DNA of 64,000 nt from Chlamydiia bacterium. Its GTDB lineage: Bacteria > Chlamydiota > Chlamydiia > Chlamydiales > Simkaniaceae. Under the pieces are notes generated by a model. That model did not search any database, was not told the origin of the DNA, and saw nothing but the letters and a program-made list of their open reading frames with translations. Shown piece by piece: positions 18,293-28,913 of this stretch. The stretch spans positions 124,001 through 188,000 of the forward strand of contig JAUIEV010000004.1 of the NCBI GenBank assembly GCA_030429605.1. Reading direction: 5' to 3'. Within the stretch, counting starts at the first letter, position 1. Each line of letters begins with the position of its first letter. The position numbers and the translations under genes were made by a program.

Positions 18293-19383
18293 TGCTGTTT
18301 CCTCTTCACAATGGTGACCTGACTTCCTGGTTTCAAGTTGATTTGTCCTCGAGTAATAAGTGTGTCATCACTATCAACCCCCTTAAGTACTTCGATGTAG
18401 TCTCCATACGTTTGTCCAAGCTCAACTGCTTGATAAACAGCTTGATTTTGGTGGCTGACTTTGTAGACGTATTTCCCCTTTTGTCCAGAATTGACTGCTG
18501 AGATTGGAACAAGAATGGTGTTCGGTTTTTCAAAGAGCAGTAATTTGACGCGAACAAATTGACCCGGCCAGAGCGTGCTTGAAGGATTGGCTACTTCACC
18601 TCGAAGCTTGACCATACCAATTTTTTCGTCGACTTCATTATTGATAACAATAAGATGTCCTATCCATTGCTCTTTCGGCTGATCCGGTGGGTGAATATGA
18701 ACTTGAAGCGCCCCATGAGCTTGCCACTTTTTTATAGAAAAAAGGTCTCGTTCAGACACTGTGAAGTCAACATAAATTGGATCAAGCTGATTGATGGTAA
18801 GCAATGTTTGCCCATTATTTGTAATGAGATTGCCTTCATCGATAAGCTGTTTTCCACACTGACCTGAGAAGGGAGCTCTGATATAGCAATAGCTTAGGTT
18901 TATTGTCGCTTCATCGATCATTGCCTGGTCTTTCAGTATTTGTGCTTCATATGCGTCTTTTGTTGTGACGAATTGATCATAATCGAGCTGTGATACGTAG
19001 TTTTGTGTTACAAGCGTTTCGTACCGTGTGACTTTGTCTTTTGCAAAAGCTAAATTTGCGAGGTTTTCTGCAAGTTGAGCTTCTGCTTTAGCAAGAGCTG
19101 CTTCGTATGGCCGAGGATCTATTGTAACGAGGAGATCTCCGGTTTTGACCTCTTTTCCTTGAGTATAGTGAATTTTTACAAGTTGACCTTCGACTTGTGA
19201 TTTTATATCGACAGAATTATAGGCTGTCATATGCCCAATAGCGTCTACATACTTTGGAACAGTTTCTACTTTTGGGTGTGCAACTTCAACTCGTGGAGTT
19301 GGCATTTGTTTTGCAGTAGGTTTTTTTTCGCATCCAGTGAATGTTACGAGTGCAATAAAGAGAATGCTACTGAGTTTCTTCAT
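18289..19383 (-). CDS. RND efflux periplasmic adaptor (membrane fusion protein)
   Basis: 364 residues. The N-terminus is a lipoprotein signal with lipobox FTGC (MKKLSSILFIALVTFTGC). Then come a beta-barrel, a lipoyl half-motif (VEGQLVKIHYTQGKEVKTGDLL), a long helical hairpin (~95-150), the second lipoyl half (IRAPFSGQCGKQLIDEGNL) and a membrane-proximal domain. It bridges pump and TolC-like channel in the periplasm. The gene overlaps the TolC-like gene upstream by 17 bases and the pump gene downstream by 4, indicating one transcript and coupled translation. Confidence 0.95.
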   Translation of the reverse strand: MKKLSSILFIALVTFTGCEKKPTAKQMPTPRVEVAHPKVETVPKYVDAIGHMTAYNSVDIKSQVEGQLVKIHYTQGKEVKTGDLLVTIDPRPYEAALAKAEAQLAENLANLAFAKDKVTRYETLVTQNYVSQLDYDQFVTTKDAYEAQILKDQAMIDEATINLSYCYIRAPFSGQCGKQLIDEGNLITNNGQTLLTINQLDPIYVDFTVSERDLFSIKKWQAHGALQVHIHPPDQPKEQWIGHLIVINNEVDEKIGMVKLRGEVANPSSTLWPGQFVRVKLLLFEKPNTILVPISAVNSGQKGKYVYKVSHQNQAVYQAVELGQTYGDYIEVLKGVDSDDTLITRGQINLKPGSQVTIVKRKQQ

Positions 19384-20857
19384 GTATTGTCCTCACATCA
19401 TGAAACATATTCTTTGTATTTGTTGAATGGAGTAATCCTGCTGCAAATGCTACATTTGCAAGGGAGGAGTACAGTTTGTTTTTTGCATCAACGTATTTTG
19501 AACGTGCATTTGCAAGTGCACTCACAGCAGAAAGCACATCAAGAATAGTTCGTGTGCCTCGTTCGTAATTGCTTAAAATGGCATCAAACTCCAATTGAGC
19601 AGATTCTAAGTACTCTTCAGATGTGACAACTCTTTTACGGGCTTGTTCAAAGTCTGTATAAAATGCCATGACTTGTTGTGTTGCTGTTAACTCTGTCATT
19701 CTAAGGGAAGACTGCGCTTGTTTTACTGATGCTTCTGCTCGTCTGATTGCGTTGACATATTTAAACCCTGCAAAAACAGGGTAGCTGAGCGAAAGCTGCA
19801 GGCTGTAGTTTGGTTCAAGCCCGCTTTCTCCTTTAAACCACCGCTCACCGCCTGAAACTGTCGTATTAAATGAGGGATAGAGCTCAGCTTTTGCTTTTTT
19901 TAGTGCAGCTTCTTGCTGAAGGAGCGTTGCTTTCGATGCAGCAATATCGGGCCGTGATTCCTTCGCTATTTGGATGAGTTCTTGTGCACTTGCAAAAAGA
20001 TTGTCGAGTTGGGGGTGCTCTGGAAAATCACCGGTTTCGAAGAGTGTTTCACCCGGAAGCCCCATGTAGTTTAAGAGAGTCTGATAGCTCGATTCTTTTT
20101 TTGCTATTTGAGATTCATACTCAAGTTTTTTTGCGAGATATGCTGTTTTAGCTTGGAGCAAGTCTGAAATGTCGTTTACTCCATGAGCAAGCTTATCTTT
20201 TGCAGCATCAAAACTCGTCTGAAGATCGTCTAGGTCTGTTTTAATTGCAATCAGTTGCGCTTTTTCGTATAGAAAAGTGTAATAAGCATCCATTGTTTGT
20301 CTAATGACAGACTGGATAACTTCATTGTGAGACCAGTTTGCATGGTGAAGCGCATGGAGATACTGATGAGCTTTTGCACTTCTTTTTCCAAAATCCCAAA
20401 GAGTGTAGGTTAAGGTAAGTGTTCCGCCGGCTGACTCTTCAGAGATTTCTTCTTCTAGAAGCGAAAAATTTGATATAGACACTCCGCCAGTACTTGCTAT
20501 GGACTGATGTTGTCTTGTCACATCGGCACTTAAATCGACTTCAGGAAAATAGTCAGCGAGTGAAATTTGGTATTCGTACGATGCTTGTTTCGCTTTTGCC
20601 CATGATGTCTGCGTTGTTGGGTTATTTGAAAGTGCAACGTTCAGCACTTCTGTTAAGGACACGGCTTCATCATCCTCTGGAAGAGCGGTCTCTAAAAGAG
20701 GGAGCACATCTTGTGGTCCTTTCAACGGTTTTTCGGGAGTCCATTCGGTGCGTGGATTTGAAGCAGTATACGAAGGAGAGTCGAGGAATCCCGGCCCTTT
20801 TGTACAAGAATAAAAAAGTGAGAAGCAAGAAAACGCAACAATTCGAACGTGCTTCAT
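19367..20857 (-). CDS. TolC-family outer membrane efflux channel (lipoprotein)
   Basis: 496 residues. A signal peptide with possible lipobox (FYSC at residue 18) leads into two repeated OEP domains, each with long coiled helices (e.g. ISDLLQAKTAYLAKKLEYESQIAKKES) and short beta strands. It forms the outer-membrane exit duct of the efflux complex. It overlaps the AsmA-like gene stop by ATGA upstream and the adaptor start by 17 bases downstream. The acquisition of the whole operon as one block is likely, since its gene order (channel, adaptor, pump) is intact. Confidence 0.92.
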   Translation of the reverse strand: MKHVRIVAFSCFSLFYSCTKGPGFLDSPSYTASNPRTEWTPEKPLKGPQDVLPLLETALPEDDEAVSLTEVLNVALSNNPTTQTSWAKAKQASYEYQISLADYFPEVDLSADVTRQHQSIASTGGVSISNFSLLEEEISEESAGGTLTLTYTLWDFGKRSAKAHQYLHALHHANWSHNEVIQSVIRQTMDAYYTFLYEKAQLIAIKTDLDDLQTSFDAAKDKLAHGVNDISDLLQAKTAYLAKKLEYESQIAKKESSYQTLLNYMGLPGETLFETGDFPEHPQLDNLFASAQELIQIAKESRPDIAASKATLLQQEAALKKAKAELYPSFNTTVSGGERWFKGESGLEPNYSLQLSLSYPVFAGFKYVNAIRRAEASVKQAQSSLRMTELTATQQVMAFYTDFEQARKRVVTSEEYLESAQLEFDAILSNYERGTRTILDVLSAVSALANARSKYVDAKNKLYSSLANVAFAAGLLHSTNTKNMFHDVRTIHEETQ

Positions 20858-21603
20858 TGACTCCCTTTTTGCTTAGATGACTCAGGGGGAGCTTCTGTCT
20901 CATTCTTATTCGAACCGCCAGAGAACCATTTAAAGGGCATAATGACAGTGTCTATGACATCTTTTGGAAGGTTAATGACTGTTTGAATACCCTTCATAAT
21001 GAAGACAGAATACATCATTTTCTTAAGGATAATTTGAGTGAGCTCTTTTGTAATTTTCCCATCATCGGTACGGACATCTGTAAATTTTACTTCCGGAATA
21101 GGAGAAAGTGTGACAGGGGATTGGTTGTGTAGTTTTAGCTCTATGTTGAGGTTGTCCATTTTGAGCATTTTGATGACTTGATACGAATCGTCATTTTTTT
21201 CTTCGCTCTGTTCTTTTTTTTCACCTTCCATGTTCTGCATTATGGTGACCCAGTTTCCTTTTTTTCGACTGCTGTCGTAAAACTCGATACCTAGATAGAT
21301 GTTTTTGAGGAAGACTTCCGGGATAACAGTTGGGCTTTCAACATAGGCGCTAAAAGGTGCTTTAATATGGAGGTTTTCTACTTTTAATGCTTTTTTTAGA
21401 GAGGCTTTCTCTGGTGAGTCAATAATAATCGTATCGAAGATAATATCATTAAAGCCGAATCGAATAGTATTGATATGAACGTGCGTTCTTGTCTCTTGTG
21501 AAATCAAATACGAAACAAGCTGAGGTAACTGTCGCCACAGAATAAATGTTCCCCCAGCAAAAATAATAAGAACAATACTGAGTACTATGAGGAATCTACG
21601 CAC
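20854..21603 (-). CDS. AsmA-like membrane-anchored protein, first gene of efflux operon
   Basis: 249 residues from GTG 21603, which has GGAGG eight bases upstream; the frame is open to a TTG at 21618 without support. One N-terminal membrane anchor (FLIVLSIVLIIFAGGTFIL), then a periplasmic domain with VENLHIKAPFSAYVES and MDNLNIELKLHN, repeats of the kind seen in AsmA-like or DUF748-like proteins, and an acidic spacer (GEKKEQSEEKNDDS) at ~134-147. Family members help lipids cross the periplasm. Here it overlaps the TolC-like gene by ATGA, so it may stabilise or supply the efflux complex. This role is inferred; the assignment to AsmA-like proteins is moderate. Confidence 0.65.
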   Translation of the reverse strand: MRRFLIVLSIVLIIFAGGTFILWRQLPQLVSYLISQETRTHVHINTIRFGFNDIIFDTIIIDSPEKASLKKALKVENLHIKAPFSAYVESPTVIPEVFLKNIYLGIEFYDSSRKKGNWVTIMQNMEGEKKEQSEEKNDDSYQVIKMLKMDNLNIELKLHNQSPVTLSPIPEVKFTDVRTDDGKITKELTQIILKKMMYSVFIMKGIQTVINLPKDVIDTVIMPFKWFSGGSNKNETEAPPESSKQKGSQ

Positions 21604-21682
21604 CTCTTTACCCTCCAATACAACCCGTATAGAAAAGTCTCATACCCAGCAATGCAAAGGATGTCAAATATTTTCTTTTAAT

Positions 21683-21718
21683 AAAAAAACCCGAGGGAAG
21701 CATCCCTCGGGTTTTTTT
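21683..21718 (-). terminator. Bidirectional rho-independent terminator after groEL
   Basis: CCCGAGGGA (21690-21698) and TCCCTCGGG (21703-21711) make a 9-bp perfect stem with loop AGCA, flanked by A7 and T7. On the minus strand it ends the groESL transcript 22 bases after the groEL stop. Confidence 0.92.
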
Positions 21719-21739
21719 AAAAAGGAGCATCGACTTTTT

Positions 21740-23365
<1,626 letters not shown>

Positions 23366-23373
23366 TCACTCCT

Positions 23374-23685
23374 TTATTTTTTGATAATTGCGATGATATC
23401 GTCAGCGTTTGAAATAACATAGTCTTCACCATCAAGATTTACATCTTGACCGGCGTACTTATCCAAAAGAACTACGTCGCCAACATTCACTGCGATTGGG
23501 AGTTTGTTGCCGTTTTCTAATGTTTTTCCATTCCCTACAGAAATTACTTCCGCAGATTCCTGCTTTTTCTTTGCACTATCAGGGAGTATGATCCCACCCT
23601 TTAGTGTCTCTTCCTGCTCTAATCGCTTAAGGAGAACTCTGTTACCTAGTGGTACCAATGTCACTTTCTTCTCAGTTTGTGTCAT
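23374..23685 (-). CDS. groS: Co-chaperonin GroES (10 kDa)
   Basis: 103 residues from ATG 23685, preferred over the in-frame ATG at 23700 because GGAG lies nine bases upstream of it (within the longer frame). The mobile loop (EETLKGGIILPDSAKKK) and the signature PLGNRVLLKRLE are present. It caps GroEL. First gene of the groESL operon; the leader of ~80 bases upstream contains a possible hairpin (GTGGCAT/ATGCCGC on the minus strand). Confidence 0.95.
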   Translation of the reverse strand: MTQTEKKVTLVPLGNRVLLKRLEQEETLKGGIILPDSAKKKQESAEVISVGNGKTLENGNKLPIAVNVGDVVLLDKYAGQDVNLDGEDYVISNADDIIAIIKK

Positions 23686-23762
23686 GTCTGTAATCTCCAT
23701 GTAAAAAATTACTCTATTTTAGAGAATAAATGTGCGGCATTATTCAGCCGATTCATGCCACC

Positions 23763-23792
23763 ATCTTAAAAAAATCCAGCCAATTTTTTCAA
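23763..23792 (-). promoter_or_regulatory. Likely groESL promoter
   Basis: On the minus strand TTGAAA (23787-23792) and TAAGAT (23763-23768) stand 18 bases apart, fitting a sigma-70-class (chlamydial sigma-66) promoter. It lies just downstream of the CIRCE-like inverted repeat. Confidence 0.55.
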
Positions 23793-23798
23793 GAAAAA

Positions 23799-23825
23799 TT
23801 AGCAGAAAAGATATCTCAGTGCTAA
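23799..23825. promoter_or_regulatory. CIRCE-like HrcA operator
   Basis: The consensus is TTAGCACTC-N9-GAGTGCTAA. Here the arms are TTAGCAGAA (23799-23807) and CAGTGCTAA (23817-23825) with exactly 9 bases between; the right arm matches 8 of 9, the left 6 of 9, and TTAGCA/TGCTAA are perfectly inverted. HrcA-type heat-shock repression of groESL is expected, and possibly of pepF, which starts 87 bases to the right. Confidence 0.7.
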
Positions 23826-23911
23826 AAATTAGTGGTAGCCTATTCGAGTTTGTTTTTTATTGAAGGAATTCGCTTCGAGAAGTATCGTACGTGTAAAAAG
23901 AAAGAGTTGAT

Positions 23912-25711
23912 ATGACAAAAAATCGAGATGAAATTCCAGAGAAATATAGATGGAATCTGAGCCATCTTTTCCCTAATTTTGAAGCATGGGAGAAAGAGAA
24001 AAATGAGCTCCTTGCTGAAAAAACAAATACGTGTTTTTGGCCAGAGCTCTCAAAGGGTAAAAGAGATATATCATCTCCTCTCGAAATAAAAAAAATCCTT
24101 GATTCATACTTTCGTATTGAACGAAAAACGTACAATGCCTTGATCTACTGCATGCTCTGGAGAGATGAAGATGTAGGTGACACAAAAAGTAAGGAATCTT
24201 TTGAGCAGTGCGCATATATAGCACACAAACTCGGTGAAGAGGCCGCTTGGATTCGACCGCTTCTCCTCTCGCTATCAGAAGAAATATTGTTTGATGCAGA
24301 ACTCAAAGAGTATGAGAATTTTTTAAAAAAATTACTCGATTTAAAGCCGCATACATTAACTGAAGAGCTGGAAGCGCTTATTAGCCTGACCTCGAAACCT
24401 CTCACCACAGCTCAACAAGCGTTTGGCATGTTTAACAATGCAGACATTACATTCACACCAGCAACAACCGAGACAGGAGAAGAAAAAGAGTTAACACACG
24501 GCAGTTATTCACTCTACCTTCAAGATTCCGATCGAACACTTCGAAAAACAGCATTCACTCACCTTCATGAAGGGTTTCAAAAATTTGAAAATACGTTGAC
24601 TGAGCTTTTGCAAGGGCATGTGCACACACATAATTTTACAGCAAGAGCAAGAGGATACAAAAGCTGTTTAGAAGCGGCGCTTACTCCAAATAACATACCA
24701 ACATCGGTATACACGACACTCATTGAAACGGTGCGGGAGAACCTAGGTGCTTTACACTCGTATATTGCATTGAGAAAAGAACTCTTAGGATATGACTCAC
24801 TTCATCTCTATGACCTACACGTTCCTCTTAAAGAAGTGACTGAAAAAAAGTATACGTATGATGAAGCAGTTGATATTGTCCTAGAGGCTGTTTCTCCACT
24901 AGGTGCTACGTATCAAACGGATCTTGAAAAAGGGCTGAAGAGTGACAGGTGGGTCGATGTCTACGAAACGAAACGGAAGCGATCGGGAGCGTACAGTTGT
25001 AGCTCGTATGACTCTCCACCATACATCTTACTCAACTTCCAGGGGACACTCCGAGATGTTATGACACTAGCTCACGAAGCTGGGCATAGTATGCATTCAT
25101 TCTATTCAAATAAAACGCAATCATTCCAGGATTCTCGCTATCCTATTTTTGTCGCAGAGGTAGCGTCGACGTTCAATGAAGAGCTTGTTTTTCAGCTCCT
25201 TTTGAGTCGATGTAAAACAGAAGATGAAAAAGCGTACCTCCTTTCACGCAAAATAGATGATATACGTTCAACACTCTACAGACAGACTCAGTTTGCTGAA
25301 TTCGAATTGTTGCTTCATACCCTTGCAGAGCAGGGAGTGCCGCTGACACCTGCGCATCTAAAAAATGAGTACACTCGACTGAATAAAGAGTACTATGGTG
25401 ATGCGTTAACACTTGATCCTCAAGGTGCAGTTGAGTTTTTACGTATTCCTCATTTTTACAGTAATTTTTATGTCTACCAGTATGCAACCGGAATAAGCGC
25501 TGCGTTTGCACTTGTTGAGCGAGTAACGAAAAATGGGGAAGATGCGAGAAAACAGTATCTAAACTTCCTGTCTTCAGGATGTGCAAAATATCCTATTGAT
25601 TTACTGAGAGACGCTGGTGTTGATATGACAACAAAACAACCCGTTGAGATTTTAGCACACAGCTTTTCATCACTTTGTACTCAGTTCTCAGAAATCAGTG
25701 GGCATCGATAA
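23912..25711 (+). CDS. pepF: Oligoendopeptidase F (family M3)
   Basis: 599 residues, usual for PepF. The zinc motif HExxH is in TLAHEAGHSMHS near residue 390, followed by the second-ligand region FVAEVASTFNEELVF. It degrades peptides of roughly 7 to 17 residues in the cytoplasm. The gene is divergent from groES with the CIRCE-like element between them, so heat-shock control of this peptidase is possible. The same neighbourhood occurs in Chlamydia. Confidence 0.96.
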   Translation: MTKNRDEIPEKYRWNLSHLFPNFEAWEKEKNELLAEKTNTCFWPELSKGKRDISSPLEIKKILDSYFRIERKTYNALIYCMLWRDEDVGDTKSKESFEQCAYIAHKLGEEAAWIRPLLLSLSEEILFDAELKEYENFLKKLLDLKPHTLTEELEALISLTSKPLTTAQQAFGMFNNADITFTPATTETGEEKELTHGSYSLYLQDSDRTLRKTAFTHLHEGFQKFENTLTELLQGHVHTHNFTARARGYKSCLEAALTPNNIPTSVYTTLIETVRENLGALHSYIALRKELLGYDSLHLYDLHVPLKEVTEKKYTYDEAVDIVLEAVSPLGATYQTDLEKGLKSDRWVDVYETKRKRSGAYSCSSYDSPPYILLNFQGTLRDVMTLAHEAGHSMHSFYSNKTQSFQDSRYPIFVAEVASTFNEELVFQLLLSRCKTEDEKAYLLSRKIDDIRSTLYRQTQFAEFELLLHTLAEQGVPLTPAHLKNEYTRLNKEYYGDALTLDPQGAVEFLRIPHFYSNFYVYQYATGISAAFALVERVTKNGEDARKQYLNFLSSGCAKYPIDLLRDAGVDMTTKQPVEILAHSFSSLCTQFSEISGHR

Positions 25712-25751
25712 AACTATTGCGGATTTTACATAAAAATTGTATCAAAGATAC

Positions 25752-26030
25752 ATGAATACAAAAATTTCAAAAAATTTCACTGTGCTCAATGAAAAAGGAC
25801 TTCATACTCGTCCTGCTACTGAGCTTGTTAAGCTTGCCTCAAATTTTGAGTCACAAATAGTGCTGAGCTATCAAGATTTAAGTGTGAATGCGAAATCTCT
25901 TCTCGGGATTCTTATGCTAGCTGCTGCGCGCGGTGCAAAAATCCAAATCGAGGCAGAGGGTGCAGATGCAGATCTTGCAGTTGAGTCAATCATTAAGCTC
26001 TCAAAAGGAAAGTTTAATATCAGTTATTGA
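25752..26030 (+). CDS. ptsH: Phosphocarrier protein HPr
   Basis: 92 residues from ATG 25752 (an in-frame TTG at 25737 is unlikely). The phosphorylated histidine is in GLHTRPAT, and the serine of the regulatory site in NAKSLLGIL. The ATG directly follows a small palindrome, GTATC-AAA-GATAC, with no clear Shine-Dalgarno. HPr accepts phosphate from enzyme I (PtsI); no ptsI or sugar-specific PTS gene lies in the window, so a regulatory role, as proposed for chlamydial HPr, is possible. Its stop overlaps the convergent nuclease gene by 7 bases. Confidence 0.92.
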   Translation: MNTKISKNFTVLNEKGLHTRPATELVKLASNFESQIVLSYQDLSVNAKSLLGILMLAAARGAKIQIEAEGADADLAVESIIKLSKGKFNISY

Positions 26031-26446
26031 AGAGGGGGGTGTTGTTTTTCAATCCCCGCTACATCGAGAACTGATTGATGACAGTAGATTGGCGCTCCAT
26101 TTTCGATTGCAAGAGAGATGCAGTCGCTTGGTCTTGCCGTAATTTCAATATAGTGTTCCTCTTTTTCATTTTGCTGCTTTAGAAAAATTTTCGCAGTATA
26201 TATCGAGTCTTGAACATCACAAATCACTACCTGAAGTATTTCAACGTGCAAAGTCGATAGAATTGAATTTACAAGGTCGTATGTGCGGGGTTTGTTTGCT
26301 GTTTGTCCTGACAAGTGAAGCTGAATGTGTTTTCCAACATGAGGTTCTGTGTAAATAATGAGCTCTTTTTCAGGACTTGAGAGAATAAAACCTGTGTAGG
26401 TTTTTGACTGAATGACTTTCGAAATAGAGACGGGGACGTGTGTCAT
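26024..26446 (-). CDS. Bifunctional nuclease family protein (DUF151)
   Basis: 140 residues from ATG 26446, with GGAGG six bases upstream inside rpiA. The DUF151 signature is visible in ARPSDCISLAIENGAPIY and in the beta-rich N-terminal half (TGFILSSPEKELIIYTEPHVG). Members have been reported as DNase/RNase-like proteins in plants and bacteria; the biological role is uncertain. The start overlaps the rpiA stop by ATGA, so it is made together with ribose-5-phosphate isomerase. The 3' end overlaps ptsH convergently. Confidence 0.85.
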   Translation of the reverse strand: MTHVPVSISKVIQSKTYTGFILSSPEKELIIYTEPHVGKHIQLHLSGQTANKPRTYDLVNSILSTLHVEILQVVICDVQDSIYTAKIFLKQQNEKEEHYIEITARPSDCISLAIENGAPIYCHQSVLDVAGIEKQHPPLQ

Positions 26447-27126
26447 TTTTCCTCCACGACACATTGACCATCTTCGTTTATGGAAAAAACTTTCTTTCCA
26501 ACATTAAAAAAGAGGCCGGTTTCCAAGACTCCTGTGATCTGTTTCAGTTCTCTATGTGTTTTTTCAGGTGTATCGATTGGGGAGGTGTTATGAATATCGT
26601 AGATGTAGTTGTTATTGTCAGTAACATATGGCTGACCGCTGTCGTCTACTCTGACTTCACCCGTATATCCTAATCGATTGAGCTCTTGTATAATTGCTTG
26701 ATGATAGAAGGGGAGTATCTCAATAGGAAGAGGGTGTTTGCCAAGAGCCGAAACTCTTTTACTCCTATCAACAACGATGTACATTGCCTCTGAGTGGTAT
26801 GCGAGCATTTTTTCTCTAAAAAGAGCTCCTCCGCCCCCTTTGATCATATTCCAGTTTGGATCGAGCTCATCAGCACCGTCTACTGTCACGTCTATTTTTT
26901 TTAATAAACCAAAATCGGTGAGCGGGATTCCGAGTTTTTTTGCTTTGTTTGATGAGTCTTGTGAGCTTGAAACAGCTTGAATAGAAAGCCCCTCTTTCAC
27001 TCTTTCGCCAAGTCGTTCAATGAAATAATGAACAGTAGAGCCTGTGCCGATGCCTACCACTGAGTTTTCTTCAATGACTTCTGCAGCGGCATATCCGACA
27101 AGTTTTTTTTCGCTTTGTGTGGTCAT
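26443..27126 (-). CDS. rpiA: Ribose-5-phosphate isomerase A
   Basis: 227 residues, the usual size. GIGTGSTVHYFIE near residue 25, VDGADELD (catalytic Asp) near 85, and KGGGGALFREK (catalytic Glu and Lys) near 98 are all present. It interconverts ribose-5-phosphate and ribulose-5-phosphate in the pentose phosphate pathway. Co-translated with the DUF151 nuclease gene. The 133 bases upstream are AT-rich (GGATAAAATATGTAATAATT) and hold the leader of the divergent small gene. Confidence 0.96.
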   Translation of the reverse strand: MTTQSEKKLVGYAAAEVIEENSVVGIGTGSTVHYFIERLGERVKEGLSIQAVSSSQDSSNKAKKLGIPLTDFGLLKKIDVTVDGADELDPNWNMIKGGGGALFREKMLAYHSEAMYIVVDRSKRVSALGKHPLPIEILPFYHQAIIQELNRLGYTGEVRVDDSGQPYVTDNNNYIYDIHNTSPIDTPEKTHRELKQITGVLETGLFFNVGKKVFSINEDGQCVVEEK

Positions 27127-27259
27127 GTGGTATCCTTCGTCGCCTTTGTTTGAATGGTGGTGAAAAAGGGTATTGATTACAAGTTTCTCCTTTAATTTTG
27201 GGATAAAATATGTAATAATTCATAGGAATAGATGGCTTAAACCTTTCGGAGGAAGTGAG

Positions 27260-27571
27260 ATGTCTCGACGCCACTCGGCTGAACTTGCTAGAGAAAGTAG
27301 TAAAACTCAGAAGACACGAGAAAAGCTAAGAAAGAGACTTGAGGAAATTGACAAATCAGTCACACCGCAAGCTCTTCAGCAAAAGCTCTCAGAAATTCAT
27401 CGCTGGATATCTAGAAATTCGACAGATCGACTTCCGCTAAAGTCAAAAGCTATTTCACTATTTGATGCAAATGAGCATGCCGCATCTGCGAGTAACAAAG
27501 TGAAAAAACTTGGGGAACTCCTTCACCAAAAGATGGTTCTCACAACAGATTCTGCAGCTTCGCATTCATAG
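27260..27571 (+). CDS. Small basic coiled-coil protein, unknown
   Basis: 103 residues from ATG 27260, which has a strong CGGAGGAAG ribosome site; the frame is open to 27173 but unsupported. The N-terminal half is very basic and helical (SSKTQKTREKLRKRLEEIDKS), suggesting a coiled coil or nucleic-acid contact; the C-terminal half is helical and neutral. No family recognised. It sits 5 bases before tyrS on the same strand and may share its transcript. Confidence 0.7.
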   Translation: MSRRHSAELARESSKTQKTREKLRKRLEEIDKSVTPQALQQKLSEIHRWISRNSTDRLPLKSKAISLFDANEHAASASNKVKKLGELLHQKMVLTTDSAASHS

Positions 27572-27576
27572 AAGGT

Positions 27577-28860
27577 ATGGGAATGGAAGATATTATTGAT
27601 ATTTTGGAATCACGTTCGTTTATTGATTCAATGACAAACAAAGAGGGTATTTCATCTCTTTTATCAAAGCCCTCAAAAGTCTACATTGGTTTTGATCCTA
27701 CAGCAGACAGCTTACATTTGGGAAATTTTGTTGGAATCATTGCACTTTCATGGTTTCAAAAAGCAGGGCATACCCCCGTTGTTCTTCTCGGTGGTGCTAC
27801 AGGTAAAATAGGTGATCCTTCTGGAAAAAGCATTGAGAGACCACTACTCACATATGAAGAGCTTTCACACAATGTAGAAAATATTCGTACGCAGTTTGAA
27901 CAGTGTCTCGACTTTTCAGGGAAATTACCACTTCCTCAAATTGTTAATAATGACACGTGGCTTTCAGAACTTCCTCTTATTGATTTTTTGCGGGATGTCG
28001 GAAAGCATTACCGGATGGGGCCGATGCTTTCGAAGGAAAGTGTACGGATTCGAATTGATTCTGATGAAGGGATGAGTTTTACTGAGTTCACGTACCAAAT
28101 TATGCAAGGGTATGATTTTTTCCATCTTTATTCTCAGGAGGGAGTGCGCCTTCAAATGGGAGGAAGTGACCAGTGGGGGAATATTGTCTCAGGAATCGAT
28201 ATTACTCGTAAGCTCGCAAAGGAAGAAGTATTTGGATTGACTTTTCCATTGCTCACCAAAAGTGATGGAAAAAAGTTTGGTAAGTCCGAAGATGGAGCCA
28301 TTTGGCTTTCAAAAGAGAAATGTTCTCCATACAAGTTTTATCAATATCTCTATCGAGTTGCGGATGTAGATGTTATTCGGTTGTTGAAAATGTTGACATT
28401 CCTCCCAATTGATGAAATTTCTTCATGGGAAAAACAGCTGATTGCTGGGGAGATTCCCCCAAACTACCTACAGAAAAAACTGGCTCAAGAAGTGACAAAG
28501 ATTGTGCATGGAGAAGAAGGTGTACTCATCGCCGAAAAAGTAACGGCTGCTTTAGCGCCTGGTTCAAATGCACCTATTGATGGAACTGTTGTTGAAGGTC
28601 TCATGGGCGAAATGCCGCATGCCGAACTGTCAAGAGAGTGTGTTGTCAATAAGACGTTTGCTGATGTTGCAAGTGCTTCAGGGCTTCTTCCTTCAAAAGG
28701 TGAAGCAAATCGACTTGTGAAAAATGGCGGCGCGTACATTAACAATGAGAAAATTTCTGAAACACATATTCAGATTAACGAATCAGATTTAATAGATGAG
28801 AAGTTTCTTCTTCTTGCTTCTGGGAAAAAGAAGAAACTCCTTGTGAAAGTGCAGTCGTAG
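27577..28860 (+). CDS. tyrS: Tyrosyl-tRNA synthetase
   Basis: 427 residues, standard length. The HIGH-type motif is HLGN in DSLHLGNFVG; KMSKS is KFGKS in GKKFGKSEDG; tyrosine-binding residues appear in YQIMQGYDFFHL and QMGGSDQWGN. An S4-like RNA-binding domain (PSKGEANRLVKNGGAYINN) ends the protein. It charges tRNA-Tyr. GAAGG precedes the ATG 27577 closely; ATG 27583 is an alternative. Followed by a strong terminator. Confidence 0.97.
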   Translation: MGMEDIIDILESRSFIDSMTNKEGISSLLSKPSKVYIGFDPTADSLHLGNFVGIIALSWFQKAGHTPVVLLGGATGKIGDPSGKSIERPLLTYEELSHNVENIRTQFEQCLDFSGKLPLPQIVNNDTWLSELPLIDFLRDVGKHYRMGPMLSKESVRIRIDSDEGMSFTEFTYQIMQGYDFFHLYSQEGVRLQMGGSDQWGNIVSGIDITRKLAKEEVFGLTFPLLTKSDGKKFGKSEDGAIWLSKEKCSPYKFYQYLYRVADVDVIRLLKMLTFLPIDEISSWEKQLIAGEIPPNYLQKKLAQEVTKIVHGEEGVLIAEKVTAALAPGSNAPIDGTVVEGLMGEMPHAELSRECVVNKTFADVASASGLLPSKGEANRLVKNGGAYINNEKISETHIQINESDLIDEKFLLLASGKKKKLLVKVQS

Positions 28861-28868
28861 TGCTGCAT

Positions 28869-28913
28869 CTGAGTGACAAGTATGGGGTACATGTTTGTCA
28901 CTCAGCTTTTTAT
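28869..28913 (+). terminator. Rho-independent terminator after tyrS
   Basis: CTGAGTGACAA (28869-28879) pairs perfectly with TTGTCACTCAG (28895-28905), followed by CTTTTTAT. It overlaps the last codons of the convergent gene at 28910. Confidence 0.9.

Noticed and set aside
25173-25586. 137-codon open frame on the minus strand
   Set aside because: Entirely antisense to the conserved C-terminal half of pepF.
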